Source of the DNA: Agrobacterium tumefaciens | GTDB taxonomy: Bacteria; Pseudomonadota; Alphaproteobacteria; Rhizobiales; Rhizobiaceae | DNA: 64,000 nt | Direction of reading: 5' to 3' | Assembly (NCBI GenBank): GCA_025559845.1 | Contig: CP048469.1 | Span: 2,170,001-2,234,000, forward strand | Part shown: one piece after another, positions 19,211 to 30,571 of the stretch | Layout of the letters: every line of letters begins with the position of its first letter | How positions within the stretch are numbered: position 1 is the stretch's first letter | Translations under genes and position numbers: made by a program | Notes under the pieces: model-generated | What the model was told of the DNA's origin: nothing | The model's database searches: none | What the model saw: only the letters and a program-made list of their open reading frames with translations

Positions 19211-22200
19211 CTATTCAGCAGCCAGCAGCGGCTTGTCTTCCTCCAGCGCCTTTCGGCGTGCAGCCATCTCGAGTTCGCGATGCAGACGAATTTCCTCGTC
19301 GGCCTGCGGCTTGGCGAAACGGGCAATCAGAAGATACGAAACCGGTGTGATGTAGAGAGTGACCAGCGTCGCAAAGCCAAGTCCTCCGACAATGACCCAG
19401 CCAAGCGCGATACGGGCTTCTGCACCAGCGCCCTGCGCCAGGACCAGCGGCACGCCACCGAGAATGGTGGCAATCATCGTCATCATGACCGGGCGCAGGC
19501 GGATGCTGCAAGCCTTCTCGATCGCTTCACGCACCGTCGCTCCCTGATCGCGCAGGTGGTTGGCGAACTCCACAATGAGAATACCATTCTTGGCCATCAC
19601 CCCGACCAGAAGCACGAGACCGATCTGGCTATAGACATTGAGGCTCGAGCCGGTGACCAGCAATGCGATCACGGCACAAGCGAGCCCGAGCGGCACTGTC
19701 GACATGATGATGATCGAACTCAGGACGCTTTCGAACTGCGCTGCCAGCACCAGGAAAATAATGGCGATGGCGAAACCGAAGGTCAGCAGCATACCGCTGG
19801 AATTTTCCTCCAGCGTTGCCGCCTCGCCAAGCGGCAGCAGACGCGCACCGGCGGGCATAATGGACTGAGACAGTTCATTGACCTTGGCGACAGCCTCACC
19901 CAGCGATACGCCATCCCTGAGGTTGGCAGTAAAGCCAACAGACGGAAGCTGCTGTTCGCGATTGAGCTGCGGCGCAACCGCGTTTTCCTTCAGGCTGGCA
20001 ATGACGGACATCGGCACAATCTTGCCGTCACCCGTCTTGAGGAAGACGTTTTCGAGATCCGTTGGGTCGTTGATCGGCCGCGTCGAAGACAGGAGGCGAA
20101 CCGGGATCGCATCACCGTCGACGAAGACGTCAACAATGGAGCGCCCTTCAAGGAGTGACTGCATGGCGCGCGACAGACCGGTGATATCGATACCGAGGTC
20201 GGAAGCGCGTTCACGATCGATCGAAACGGAAAGCTGAGCCTGGTTCGGTTCGTTATCGAAACGCGGCGTATCGAACAGACCGCTCTCTTCCATCGACAAC
20301 AACAGCTTCTGCGTCGCTTCTGTCAGGGCCTGATAGTTGCTGCCCACCATCGCCATCTGCAGTCCGTTGCCGGCACCACGAATGCGAAGGCTGTTCGGCT
20401 GCATGGCGTTGCCGCGCAGTGCTGGCACCTTGTTGGCAGCCGAGGTGACATCCGCAGCGATCTGGTTCTGCGTCCGCTCGCGGTCAGCCCACGGCGCGAG
20501 CGTCAGAACCATGAAGCCCGTATTGGACGAACCGTTCATGCCGGTAATGGAATAGATGTTGCGGATTTCTCCACTGTCGCGAAGCGGCTGAAGGTTCTCT
20601 TCGATCCGCTGCAACTGATCGCGCGTATATTCCAGGCTGACGCCCTGCGGAGCCGTAACGCGCATCATGATCGACGAGCGGTCTTCACGCGGTGTCAACT
20701 CATTCTGGATCATGCCGAAGGCAATCCACGACAGACCCGAGAAACCGAGAGCAACTACAATCACAATAAGCGGATTGTTGAGGCACGATGAAAGGGTGGA
20801 CTTGTAGGTAGAGGCAAAGACATTGCCGAACCAGGCAAGCGGCCCAGTCGGTTCTTTCAGGCCATGCTTCAGCATTCTGGACGCGAGCATCGGGCAAAGT
20901 GTCAGGGCCACGACCGAAGACAAGCCGACAGCGAAGGCGAGTACGAAACCGAATTCGCGGAACAGACCACCAAGCTGGCCCGGCAGGAACGATAGCGGAA
21001 TGAAAACTGCTGCCAGCGTCGCGGTCGTCGCCAGAACCGCGAAAAACACTTCCTGAGTACCAAGGACCGCGGCTGCGCGTGGCCCCATACCCTCTGCACG
21101 GCGGCGCACGATATTTTCAAGAACCACGATGGCATCATCGACGACCAGACCCGTCGCCAGCACGATGGCAAGCAGCGTCAGGATGTTGATCGAGAAGCCG
21201 ACCATATAGATGGCAACGAGTGTACCAACCAGCGCAACCGGCATGGTGATTGCCGGAATAAGCGTCGCCCGCCAGTCACGAAGGAAGAGGTAGAGGACAA
21301 CGACAACGATCAGCGCAGAAAGCCCTAGCGCCAGTTCGACTTCGTGCAACGCTCCTTCGATGAAGACGGCGTCATCACTGGTGACGACGACACGCGTTCC
21401 CTCTGGAAGGTTTGGCGTCATGGCATCAACCGCAGCCTTTACGCCTGTCGAAATATTGAGGGTGTTGGACTGCGCCTGACGGATGACGCCGAGACCAACG
21501 CCCTGCACTCCGTTGGACCGCAGCGAAGTGGATTCATCGTCCGCACCGAGCATGACAGTCGCCACGTCACGGAGACGAATATTGTCCTTGATAAGCAGAT
21601 TGGAAAAATCTTCCGGTTTGGTCAGGCTTGCCGTTGCACGCACGACGATGTCCTGCGTCGTGCTTTTAAGCGACCCGGCCGGGACGTCCAGCGCGGCACT
21701 GGCCAGCGCATTGGACACGTCCGTTACCGTCAGACCACGGCTTGCCAGCGCCGCCTGATTGAGATCGACGCGGAAGACTTTTTCCTGATCGCCGTAAAGC
21801 TCGACATCAGCCACGCCGTCGACAGAAGCCAACCGGTCGATGATCTCGTCATCCACCAGCTTGGTCAGGTCTTCCATGCTGAGCGTAGAAGATGTGACAG
21901 CCAGGCGCATGATTGGCTGGCTATCGGAATCCGCCTTGATGATCTGCGGCTCGTCGGCATCGTCAGGCAACTGGTTCGTTACGCGGCCAATGGCATCGCG
22001 CACATCGTTCGCTGCAACGGCCAGATCGACATTGTCGCCAAATTCAAGCGTCACACGGCTGGTGCCGAACTGCGACTGGGACGAGATCGTCTTGACGCCG
22101 CTGACGCGCGCCACAGCACCTTCAATCGTCTGCGTGACTTCCTGATCGATCGTTTCAGGAGCAGCGCCGTCATAGGTTGTACGAACACTGATGACAGGAC

Positions 22201-22363
22201 GATCGACATCCGGCAATTCGCGGACTTCGACACCCACAAGCGCTGCAAGCCCGGCCACGACGAGAAGCGTATTGATCACCGCTGCCAGAATGGGGCGGCG
22301 AACAAAGAGCGCGGTGAAGGCGAGTTTTGAATCCTGACCGGACGGCGGCGTCTGTGCTGTCAT
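19211..22363 (-). CDS. RND-family efflux transporter permease
   Basis: This 1050-residue inner-membrane proton antiporter has 12 predicted membrane helices in two halves, each with a large periplasmic loop. The N-terminus reads LFVRRPILAAVINTLLVVAGLAAL. The proton-relay segment GLVVDDAIVVLENIVRRRAEG (TM4 Asp-Asp) and the C-terminal GVMAKNGILIVEFANHLRD are AcrB/MexB-like hallmarks. It forms an operon with the adaptor gene through an ATGA overlap at 22360-22363. No outer-membrane TolC-like gene is present in this operon, so it should use one encoded elsewhere. Substrate is unknown. Confidence 0.95.
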   Translation of the reverse strand: MTAQTPPSGQDSKLAFTALFVRRPILAAVINTLLVVAGLAALVGVEVRELPDVDRPVISVRTTYDGAAPETIDQEVTQTIEGAVARVSGVKTISSQSQFGTSRVTLEFGDNVDLAVAANDVRDAIGRVTNQLPDDADEPQIIKADSDSQPIMRLAVTSSTLSMEDLTKLVDDEIIDRLASVDGVADVELYGDQEKVFRVDLNQAALASRGLTVTDVSNALASAALDVPAGSLKSTTQDIVVRATASLTKPEDFSNLLIKDNIRLRDVATVMLGADDESTSLRSNGVQGVGLGVIRQAQSNTLNISTGVKAAVDAMTPNLPEGTRVVVTSDDAVFIEGALHEVELALGLSALIVVVVLYLFLRDWRATLIPAITMPVALVGTLVAIYMVGFSINILTLLAIVLATGLVVDDAIVVLENIVRRRAEGMGPRAAAVLGTQEVFFAVLATTATLAAVFIPLSFLPGQLGGLFREFGFVLAFAVGLSSVVALTLCPMLASRMLKHGLKEPTGPLAWFGNVFASTYKSTLSSCLNNPLIVIVVALGFSGLSWIAFGMIQNELTPREDRSSIMMRVTAPQGVSLEYTRDQLQRIEENLQPLRDSGEIRNIYSITGMNGSSNTGFMVLTLAPWADRERTQNQIAADVTSAANKVPALRGNAMQPNSLRIRGAGNGLQMAMVGSNYQALTEATQKLLLSMEESGLFDTPRFDNEPNQAQLSVSIDRERASDLGIDITGLSRAMQSLLEGRSIVDVFVDGDAIPVRLLSSTRPINDPTDLENVFLKTGDGKIVPMSVIASLKENAVAPQLNREQQLPSVGFTANLRDGVSLGEAVAKVNELSQSIMPAGARLLPLGEAATLEENSSGMLLTFGFAIAIIFLVLAAQFESVLSSIIIMSTVPLGLACAVIALLVTGSSLNVYSQIGLVLLVGVMAKNGILIVEFANHLRDQGATVREAIEKACSIRLRPVMMTMIATILGGVPLVLAQGAGAEARIALGWVIVGGLGFATLVTLYITPVSYLLIARFAKPQADEEIRLHRELEMAARRKALEEDKPLLAAE

Positions 22364-23520
22364 TGGCTGGCAACCTCCGCCGGTTTTTCATTGGCGACAC
22401 GCACGGCACCGCCCTCTCTCACACGCTGCAGCCCTTCAGTGACAACGGGCTCACCCTGCGCCAATTCACCCCTCACCAGAACGGCATCGGGGTTGCGTTG
22501 CACGATCTGCACCCGCACTTTGGAGGATTTTCCGTCGGCAACGCGCCAGACGTAAGACCCCTCAGCATCCCATTGAACAGCCAGAGGATCGACCGAGGCA
22601 TAGGCCTCGCCGCTGAAGTGCATGGTGACGCCAAATGACATGCCGGCGCGCAACTCATCCTTCGCATTGTCAAAACGGGCACGAATCCGGATCGTGCGGC
22701 TCGCTTCATCAACCCGGTTATCAACCGCCTCGATTTCACCCTTGAAGGTCTCCCCAGGCCGCGAGATCGATGTGGCGTCCACCGGCATGCCAACCGATAT
22801 CGCTGTCGTGAAACGTTCCGGGGCCCAGAAATTGACAAGAATTCTGGAGCGATCGTCGATGCTGACAACGCTCGACTGCGTCGTTACGTTATCTCCGATG
22901 TTCACCGCGACGATACCGGCAATGCCATCGATGGGAGCGACGATGTCACGGCGCTTGAGGTTGAGTTCCGCGGTGCTGAGTGCAAGCTTTGCAGCCTCCT
23001 CGCCAATCTGGGCATCGAAGACATCGAGACGCGACATCGACTTCAGATTCTTGTAGGAATTCGACTTCTCGATTGCGCTCTTCAAAGCCACCTGTGCCTT
23101 GTCGCGCTCGATCACCTGCTCGTCGTCATCCAGCCGCGCCAGCACCTGGCCCTTTTTGACCTTGGCACCCGAAGAAATGAGGATTTCCGAAATCGTGCCT
23201 GAGGTCTGCGGCATGACGACGACGGACTGAATGGCTTCGCCGTTACCGATGGCATTCAAACGGTCATTGACCGTGCCCTGTTTCACAGGCGCGGTAACGA
23301 CCAATGTTGCGTTACCGCCGCTACGGCCTGCGCCGCCATTCTGGCCGGGTTTTGCAGCCTGCCCGGGTGTGGCCTGCGCCACCTCGACTGGAGCAGCTTT
23401 CTCGGCGCCAATGCCGAAACTTGCGAGCACATTTCGGGCGTCGGGCGAAACAAACGCCCAAAAACAGAGCCCCGCCCCAACGACGGCAAGGCTGACACCC
23501 ACCTGTTTCCAGACCCGCAT
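22360..23520 (-). CDS. RND efflux periplasmic adaptor (membrane fusion protein)
   Basis: The 386-residue adaptor has an N-terminal membrane/signal segment (VGVSLAVVGAGLCFWAFV). The biotinyl-lipoyl halves are GTISEILISSGAKVKKGQVLARLDDDEQ and IVAPIDGIAGIVAVNIGDNV, with an α-hairpin between them and a β-barrel with the DNRVDEASRTIRIRARFDN motif. It links the permease to an outer-membrane channel. GGAGAGATAT before ATG 23520 fixes the start; the longer open frame to 23598 does not look coding. It is first in the operon. Confidence 0.94.
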   Translation of the reverse strand: MRVWKQVGVSLAVVGAGLCFWAFVSPDARNVLASFGIGAEKAAPVEVAQATPGQAAKPGQNGGAGRSGGNATLVVTAPVKQGTVNDRLNAIGNGEAIQSVVVMPQTSGTISEILISSGAKVKKGQVLARLDDDEQVIERDKAQVALKSAIEKSNSYKNLKSMSRLDVFDAQIGEEAAKLALSTAELNLKRRDIVAPIDGIAGIVAVNIGDNVTTQSSVVSIDDRSRILVNFWAPERFTTAISVGMPVDATSISRPGETFKGEIEAVDNRVDEASRTIRIRARFDNAKDELRAGMSFGVTMHFSGEAYASVDPLAVQWDAEGSYVWRVADGKSSKVRVQIVQRNPDAVLVRGELAQGEPVVTEGLQRVREGGAVRVANEKPAEVASQ

Positions 23521-23761
23521 ATATCTCTCCGATTGATCCGCACAGCAGTATTGTTTCCGGTCGATGATAATCACCGGGATTGATTGCAGTATTCCCACTT
23601 GCCAGTTTCAAGGCAACGCACAAATACGTTCCTTACGTAATTGTAATTTGAATGGTTTTCTGGCCGTACCGACAGGGCATCGCATTGCCATCGCAAATAT
23701 CTGCTGTTGCGGTAATCTCCCGATCCATTGCCCTACGAAGCAATGACGACAGGAGGAAACA

Positions 23762-24172
23762 ATGAGCACCGTAGAAAAACACCCAAATCCTGAAACAGAT
23801 CCGCGCGTCAAAGCAGTCTTCGACGACATCCGTGCCACCCGGAAATCGGATTTCATCAACAATATGTGGCTCTATCTCGCCTTCGATGCCGACCTTCTGG
23901 AAAAGACCTGGGCCGAAGTGAAAGCGGTTATGGCGACGCCGTCGGCGCTCGACCCCCTCGTCAAGGAAATGCTTTACATCGCGGTTTCGGTGACCAATGG
24001 CTGCTCTTATTGTGCTCACTCGCATACGGCGGCGGCAAAAGCCAAGGGCATGACTTCCGCCGAACATGCGGATTTGCTGCGGGTGATTGCGCTTGCCGCC
24101 AAGACAAACCAGCTTGCGACGGCGCTGCAGGTGCCCGTTGACCCGGCCTTCGACGCAGATAAACCCGCCTGA
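23762..24172 (+). CDS. Carboxymuconolactone decarboxylase/AhpD-like protein
   Basis: This 136-residue protein of the CMD family has the redox motif GCSYCAHSH, with C81 and C84 followed by H86 and H88. That CxxC(x)2-4H arrangement is the AhpD-type peroxidase-like site, pointing to thiol redox chemistry rather than lactone decarboxylation. The strong AGGAGGAAACA before the ATG suggests good expression. It is divergent from the RND operon and ends at its own hairpin terminator. Confidence 0.88.
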   Translation: MSTVEKHPNPETDPRVKAVFDDIRATRKSDFINNMWLYLAFDADLLEKTWAEVKAVMATPSALDPLVKEMLYIAVSVTNGCSYCAHSHTAAAKAKGMTSAEHADLLRVIALAAKTNQLATALQVPVDPAFDADKPA

Positions 24173-24176
24173 TCGA

Positions 24177-24200
24177 AAAATGCCTTGGAATAGGCGTTTT
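24177..24200 (+). terminator. Terminator after the AhpD-like gene
   Basis: AAAATGCCT and AGGCGTTTT pair with one U-G wobble around TGGAAT. It begins 4 bases after the stop and carries U residues in its 3' arm. Confidence 0.6.
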
Positions 24201-24271
24201 GGCGGGCGATACCGGAATAAAAGCAGAACGTGGTTCTGGCCTTTACATCCCGAATCACTACATTGGGCCGC

Positions 24272-26740
<2,469 letters not shown>

Positions 26741-26748
26741 AAACCGAA

Positions 26749-26773
26749 GAAAAGTTTTGATACAAAACTTTTC
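26749..26773. repeat. AT-rich perfect hairpin after uvrD
   Basis: GAAAAGTTTTG and CAAAACTTTTC form an 11-base perfect stem around ATA, starting 8 bases after the uvrD stop. It may act as a terminator with the TTTTC end or as a 3' processing signal; there is no longer T-run. Confidence 0.55.
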
Positions 26774-26829
26774 GCGTAGCCATGAGTTCAGCGCTGCAAT
26801 AAGGAAAATGCCGACATAGATGCGCAAAC

Positions 26830-27657
26830 TTGGTGAGGGCTGTTTTGCACATATTGCAGACAAGCAGGAAAAAGCTCGCGGTTTTCCTCATCAATATGGA
26901 TGGTGCGAAAAAACGCCTTGAGGATATGACGTCCCGCCTCGAGGCTGCTGGACTGACTGCGGACCGTATTCCCGGCGTTAACGGCAGGGAACTGAACTAT
27001 CCCATCCCGGAATTCAGCGAAATCTCCTATATGCTGATGCACGGTCGCCGCACCTCGCCACCGGAAATCGGTTGTTATCTCAGCCACATCGCCTGCGTCC
27101 GCAAGTTTCTCGAAACTGACGCTGATCTCGCCTTGATCCTGGAAGATGACGTCGCCTTCGAATCTGACTTCGTGGAATCGCTCGATCAGGCATCTCTCTT
27201 CGGCAATGACTGGGATTTGTTGCGCCTGACCACCGTCAGCAATGGGCGGAAATTTCCGTTCCGCACACTTCCCAATGGTCGCTCGCTGGCGATCGCACTG
27301 ACGCGGGAAAAGGGATCGGGCGCCTATCTCGTCAATCGCAAAGCGGCAAGCTGGATATCAAGGCTGGTGCCCATGCGGCTCGCCTACGATATTGCCTTCG
27401 ATCTGGAATATCTTTCCGGCATCAAGGCCGCGTTCATCGCACCGCTTTGTGCGACGCAGGATGCGGACGGCGAAAGCCAGATTCAGAACAATCTGCGCAT
27501 TTATCGCCTGCCGCGATGGCGATATTTCACCGTGCTTCCTTACCGCGCCTACCTGGAAACAAGCCGATTCATCGTCCGGAGCGTTCGCCTGGCGTTTGCA
27601 AAACTTAGTGTTGCGCTGGAACGCGGAAAATCGGTCAGGAAAGGACTGACCGGCTAG
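26830..27657 (+). CDS. Glycosyltransferase family 25 (LPS biosynthesis type)
   Basis: This protein of about 270 residues has the GT25 opening KLAVFLINMDGAKKRLEDM, then IGCYLSHIACVRKFLE and the acidic metal site LILEDDVAFESDF. GSGAYLVNRKAASWISRLVP follows. Members add galactose or similar sugars to lipooligosaccharide cores. The start is uncertain: TTG 26830, GTG 26833 and TTG 26845 are in frame, and GAGGG stands at usable spacing before 26845. The C-terminus is basic and may contact the membrane. It ends five bases from the small gene on the opposite strand. Confidence 0.87.
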   Translation: MVRAVLHILQTSRKKLAVFLINMDGAKKRLEDMTSRLEAAGLTADRIPGVNGRELNYPIPEFSEISYMLMHGRRTSPPEIGCYLSHIACVRKFLETDADLALILEDDVAFESDFVESLDQASLFGNDWDLLRLTTVSNGRKFPFRTLPNGRSLAIALTREKGSGAYLVNRKAASWISRLVPMRLAYDIAFDLEYLSGIKAAFIAPLCATQDADGESQIQNNLRIYRLPRWRYFTVLPYRAYLETSRFIVRSVRLAFAKLSVALERGKSVRKGLTG

Positions 27658-27662
27658 GCACC

Positions 27663-27782
27663 TCAGACCTCTCCCGGTGTGAAACCGATGAGATAGATTG
27701 CCGCGATAACAGCGGCAACGATGAAGATGGAAATGACGAAAATCGTCATTCGTTTAAGGGGCTTGCGTGTCGTCTTTTGCAT
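27663..27782 (-). CDS. 39-residue single-pass membrane protein
   Basis: This is a short ORF with a basic start MQKTTRKPLKRMT and one strong hydrophobic segment (about residues 14-33), ending GFTPGEV. The positive-inside N-terminus and clean helix are characteristic of small regulatory membrane proteins, but I do not recognise a family. It has no obvious ribosome-binding site, which keeps confidence moderate. It lies tail to tail with the GT25 gene, five bases apart. Confidence 0.55.
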   Translation of the reverse strand: MQKTTRKPLKRMTIFVISIFIVAAVIAAIYLIGFTPGEV

Positions 27783-27916
27783 GAGACGATAACGGCCCGC
27801 CGTCGGCATTTGTTCCACACACGATGACATGCCGGGAAAACCCGGAAATTTGTTTCCTCTTCAACAGCATATCGGTTAGAGCTGAATCATATCTCCAGCT
27901 AGTCTCCGGCTTCCCC

Positions 27917-28399
27917 ATGACTGACACGACGCATCCCCGTCTCAATCCGCTCCACCTTGCTGCCGCTTTCGCCAGCGGTTGTCTTCTGACACTGATGGTG
28001 CACTTCAATGGCCAGCTTGCCCATTATGGAAACGCGCTGTTTTCGTCCTGGACAGCCCATGGCACCGGCACGGTAGCAGCATTGATCTATCTGGCGATCC
28101 TGCGTGGAAGGACCGAAGTGGACGGAACAGCCAAGCCGAAGGCACCGCTTTGGGCCTATTGTGGCGGTGTCGTCGGCGCGGCAATCGTCATACTCACCTC
28201 CACTGCCGTCAACTCGCCTCTGGCGCTGTCGGGCACTATCGCACTTGGGCTCGGCGGACAGGTGATTTTCAGTCTTCTGGCGGATCTCCTCGGTCTTTTC
28301 GGCCTTCCGAAACGACGCCCGGATATGCGCGACATGGCTGCTGTCGCGCTGATCCTCGGCGGCAGCGCGCTCATCATTCTTGTCGGGAGAGCATCATGA
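27917..28399 (+). CDS. DUF606/YdcZ-type DMT transporter, first copy
   Basis: This 160-residue membrane protein with about five helices belongs to the short DMT group (DUF606) that works as tandem half-transporters. Segments include FASGCLLTLMVHFNGQLAHYGNALFSSW and LIILVGRAS at the end. It precedes a second copy with a four-base ATGA overlap, so the two probably form a heterodimer. The longer open frame to 27824 was rejected. Substrate unknown. Confidence 0.87.
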   Translation: MTDTTHPRLNPLHLAAAFASGCLLTLMVHFNGQLAHYGNALFSSWTAHGTGTVAALIYLAILRGRTEVDGTAKPKAPLWAYCGGVVGAAIVILTSTAVNSPLALSGTIALGLGGQVIFSLLADLLGLFGLPKRRPDMRDMAAVALILGGSALIILVGRAS

Positions 28400-28821
28400 T
28401 CCTCTGGATAGCGATGGCTTTCACGGGCGGGCTTTTCGTGGCACTGAGCCGCCAGATCAACGGTCGGCTCAGCCTTTCCAACTCACCACTGATTGCATCG
28501 TTCTGGAACCATATCGTCGGCTTTGTTGTGCTGACGATCATCGGGCTGATCTTTGGCGGTCTGATCCCGCCGGGTGCAGCCGATGCACCTTGGCTCGCCT
28601 TTATCGGGGGGCCGATCGGCGTGGTTTTCATCGCATCGGGAAGCTGGCTCATCCCCCGTATCGGCGCAGTCAACACCGCCCTGCTGGTCATCAGCGGTCA
28701 GATGGTCTCAGGTGTTTTGCTGGATCTTTTCAGTGAGAACCCACCGAATATATGGCCAAGCGCACTCGGTATCCTGCTGATCCTGGGTGGAATGATGCTG
28801 ACCCAGCGGCGCGGCAAGTAA
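28396..28821 (+). CDS. DUF606/YdcZ-type DMT transporter, second copy
   Basis: The 141-residue partner has five helices and the same fold. It opens MILWIAMAFTGGLFVALSRQINGRLS with LASGSWLIPRIGAVNTALLVISGQ later. It is translationally coupled to the first copy and 53 bases from the convergent DUF2778 gene. A stem-loop follows. Confidence 0.87.
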   Translation: MILWIAMAFTGGLFVALSRQINGRLSLSNSPLIASFWNHIVGFVVLTIIGLIFGGLIPPGAADAPWLAFIGGPIGVVFIASGSWLIPRIGAVNTALLVISGQMVSGVLLDLFSENPPNIWPSALGILLILGGMMLTQRRGK

Positions 28822-28852
28822 GACGTTTTAACGCCGATATCTACCGCAGACG

Positions 28853-28879
28853 CCTGAGCCTTGTCGCAACAAGGTCAGG
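28853..28879. repeat. Stem-loop overlapping the stop of the DUF2778 gene
   Basis: CCTGA-G-CCTTGT and ACAAGG-TCAGG form an 11-base stem with a one-base bulge and a CGCA loop. It contains the TGA stop (28877-28875) of the minus-strand gene. No T-run follows, so termination is possible only weakly. Confidence 0.45.
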
Positions 28880-30152
28880 AGTCCGACCCACGCGAGAACA
28901 TGTCGAGCAAGGTCTTGCCGCTTTTCGCTCCGCCGTTACCACCGGTGCTGGCCAGTGTGGGGCGGTTGCCGTTCAGCTTCGGCACCACGACCATGCGCTT
29001 CACCTCACCGCGCTTGAACGCTGCGAGGAAGCGTGAGTAATCGCGGAACACGACGCAACCATTCGATTCACCACGTTTCGCCAGCATGTACGTATGCGCC
29101 AGCAGACCGTTGCGGCCGTGTGGATTGACACCGTTTTCCGGCGTCAGGCGAATGGCTTCCACACCATGAAACAACGCTTCGCGCATGGTCAGCTTGTAGC
29201 TGGATGGCGGCGTGGAACCACGCATCTTCACGTGAACATACTCAGGATTGTCGCGCATCTTGCCGATACCAGAGTGCGCTTCGAGCTTCTCACCATTCGG
29301 CATATGCACGACACCGGAAGAGATATCGTAGATAGCCGTTCCACCGCCGCGATCCGGCCACGGAACAGCATCCATCTTGCTGGGCTCACGCACCGGATTG
29401 TCGGGCTTTGCGAAGGCAAGCATCGCACCCGTACTCTGCTTCGGCTGAGCGGGGGCACGGGCCGGCACCGGCACCTCGGCAATTTGTGAGGACTGATCCT
29501 GGGTTTTCGGCAAAGCCGGACGTGGCGACGGTTCGACAGTTTCCGCAGCAGCCAGTTCCGGCCGGAAACTTGGCAACGGAACATCGTTGGGAAGCACAGT
29601 GCTCGCTTCTTCTTCGATCTGCGGCCGTGCCAGAGCAACCTCAAAGGCAGGGTGTTCGGCGACAGGACCGCGATAAGCGACTTCAGAGGTCCGACCCAGG
29701 GCAGAATCGACGATGGCTGCCGGTTTCAGAGCAGCAACCTCTCGGACATGCGCCTGCGCTTTCGCGTTGGCGGCGACACCGAAACGGTCGGCAAATTCCT
29801 TCGAATTGATCTGAGGCGCCAGGCTCGCAAGACGCTGCGCCTTTTCATTGCCATGGCCCTGATCATTCAGGCGGGAAAATTTGCGGACGTGAATGTTCCG
29901 TTCCGCGGTCTCGACAATTGCGGTTTCGGCCGATCCCAGCCGGGCAACAAGTGTCTTTTCGAAGTTGCCGACACCATGTGAGGCAGCCGCCATGGTATGC
30001 AGAGACGCAAAGGCCGTGATCGCACACAGACCTGCAAATGCTCCGCCGGCAAGGAGGGCCGAAATACGGCCAAGAGACGAGGATTTACCTCTCTTGGCGG
30101 AAGACACACCGGCAAGGCCGGAGCCACTATAGGCTGCAGCAGAAAACGCCAT
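28875..30152 (-). CDS. DUF2778 (Tlde1-like) cell-wall protein with membrane anchor
   Basis: This 425-residue protein has an N-terminal membrane/signal segment (about residues 28-52) and a ~180-residue proline/alanine-rich linker. The DUF2778 domain occupies the last 170 residues. Its motif GESNGCVVFRDY holds the catalytic cysteine, and LLAHTYML supplies a nearby histidine. The same domain in Tlde1, a type VI effector of Salmonella, is an L,D-transpeptidase-like peptidoglycan enzyme. There are no type VI genes here, so a housekeeping cell-wall role is more likely. Substrate and direction of action are inferred. Confidence 0.8.
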   Translation of the reverse strand: MAFSAAAYSGSGLAGVSSAKRGKSSSLGRISALLAGGAFAGLCAITAFASLHTMAAASHGVGNFEKTLVARLGSAETAIVETAERNIHVRKFSRLNDQGHGNEKAQRLASLAPQINSKEFADRFGVAANAKAQAHVREVAALKPAAIVDSALGRTSEVAYRGPVAEHPAFEVALARPQIEEEASTVLPNDVPLPSFRPELAAAETVEPSPRPALPKTQDQSSQIAEVPVPARAPAQPKQSTGAMLAFAKPDNPVREPSKMDAVPWPDRGGGTAIYDISSGVVHMPNGEKLEAHSGIGKMRDNPEYVHVKMRGSTPPSSYKLTMREALFHGVEAIRLTPENGVNPHGRNGLLAHTYMLAKRGESNGCVVFRDYSRFLAAFKRGEVKRMVVVPKLNGNRPTLASTGGNGGAKSGKTLLDMFSRGSDS

Positions 30153-30571
30153 GATACTCGTTACTCGAACCGTTCACGCAGATCCGGCTGAAGCCGGAGG
30201 AAATTTGGGGTATCCGAATCGCGGACAATGATCTCGCCGGTTTCGGAACTGACTGGTTCGAAGCATGACGAATTATGGTAACCAAATCCTTTACGTGCCC
30301 CTGAAAAAACATGTCATCAAGATCAGCGCATTAAGGCGACAGGTCGTGCGGCATATCTTTTCCGTACCCTGAAGGGACAGAGCACCTTCTTCGCCGCGTG
30401 GTCAGGTAACGGGCGACTTGGCCGAAAATTTGCTGCAATTGCGGCAGGACCGGGACAAGTGTCATTTGGGGGCTCTGCGCCCAATACCTCTTGCCTGAAG
30501 GCGGTTCATAAAGGACTTGATCGAAAAATCCTGGCTTGGCATCCTCCAGGTAACAATTCGGGAGGTCCATC
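30153..30571. other. 419-base gap upstream of pncA and the DUF2778 gene
   Basis: This gap is the divergent upstream region of two genes and should carry both promoters. I find no convincing gene in it. One small hairpin TCCGGC-TGAA-GCCGGA lies at 30183-30198. A strong GGGAGGT stands just before pncA. Confidence 0.5.

Noticed and set aside
28875..30152. Type VI effector reading of the DUF2778 protein
   Set aside because: No secretion marker domain, VgrG/Hcp gene or immunity gene is nearby, and the protein carries its own N-terminal anchor.
30245..30275. GGAAC element as a general-stress (EcfG) promoter
   Set aside because: No CGTT-type -10 follows at 16-17 bases, so the two-part consensus is not met.
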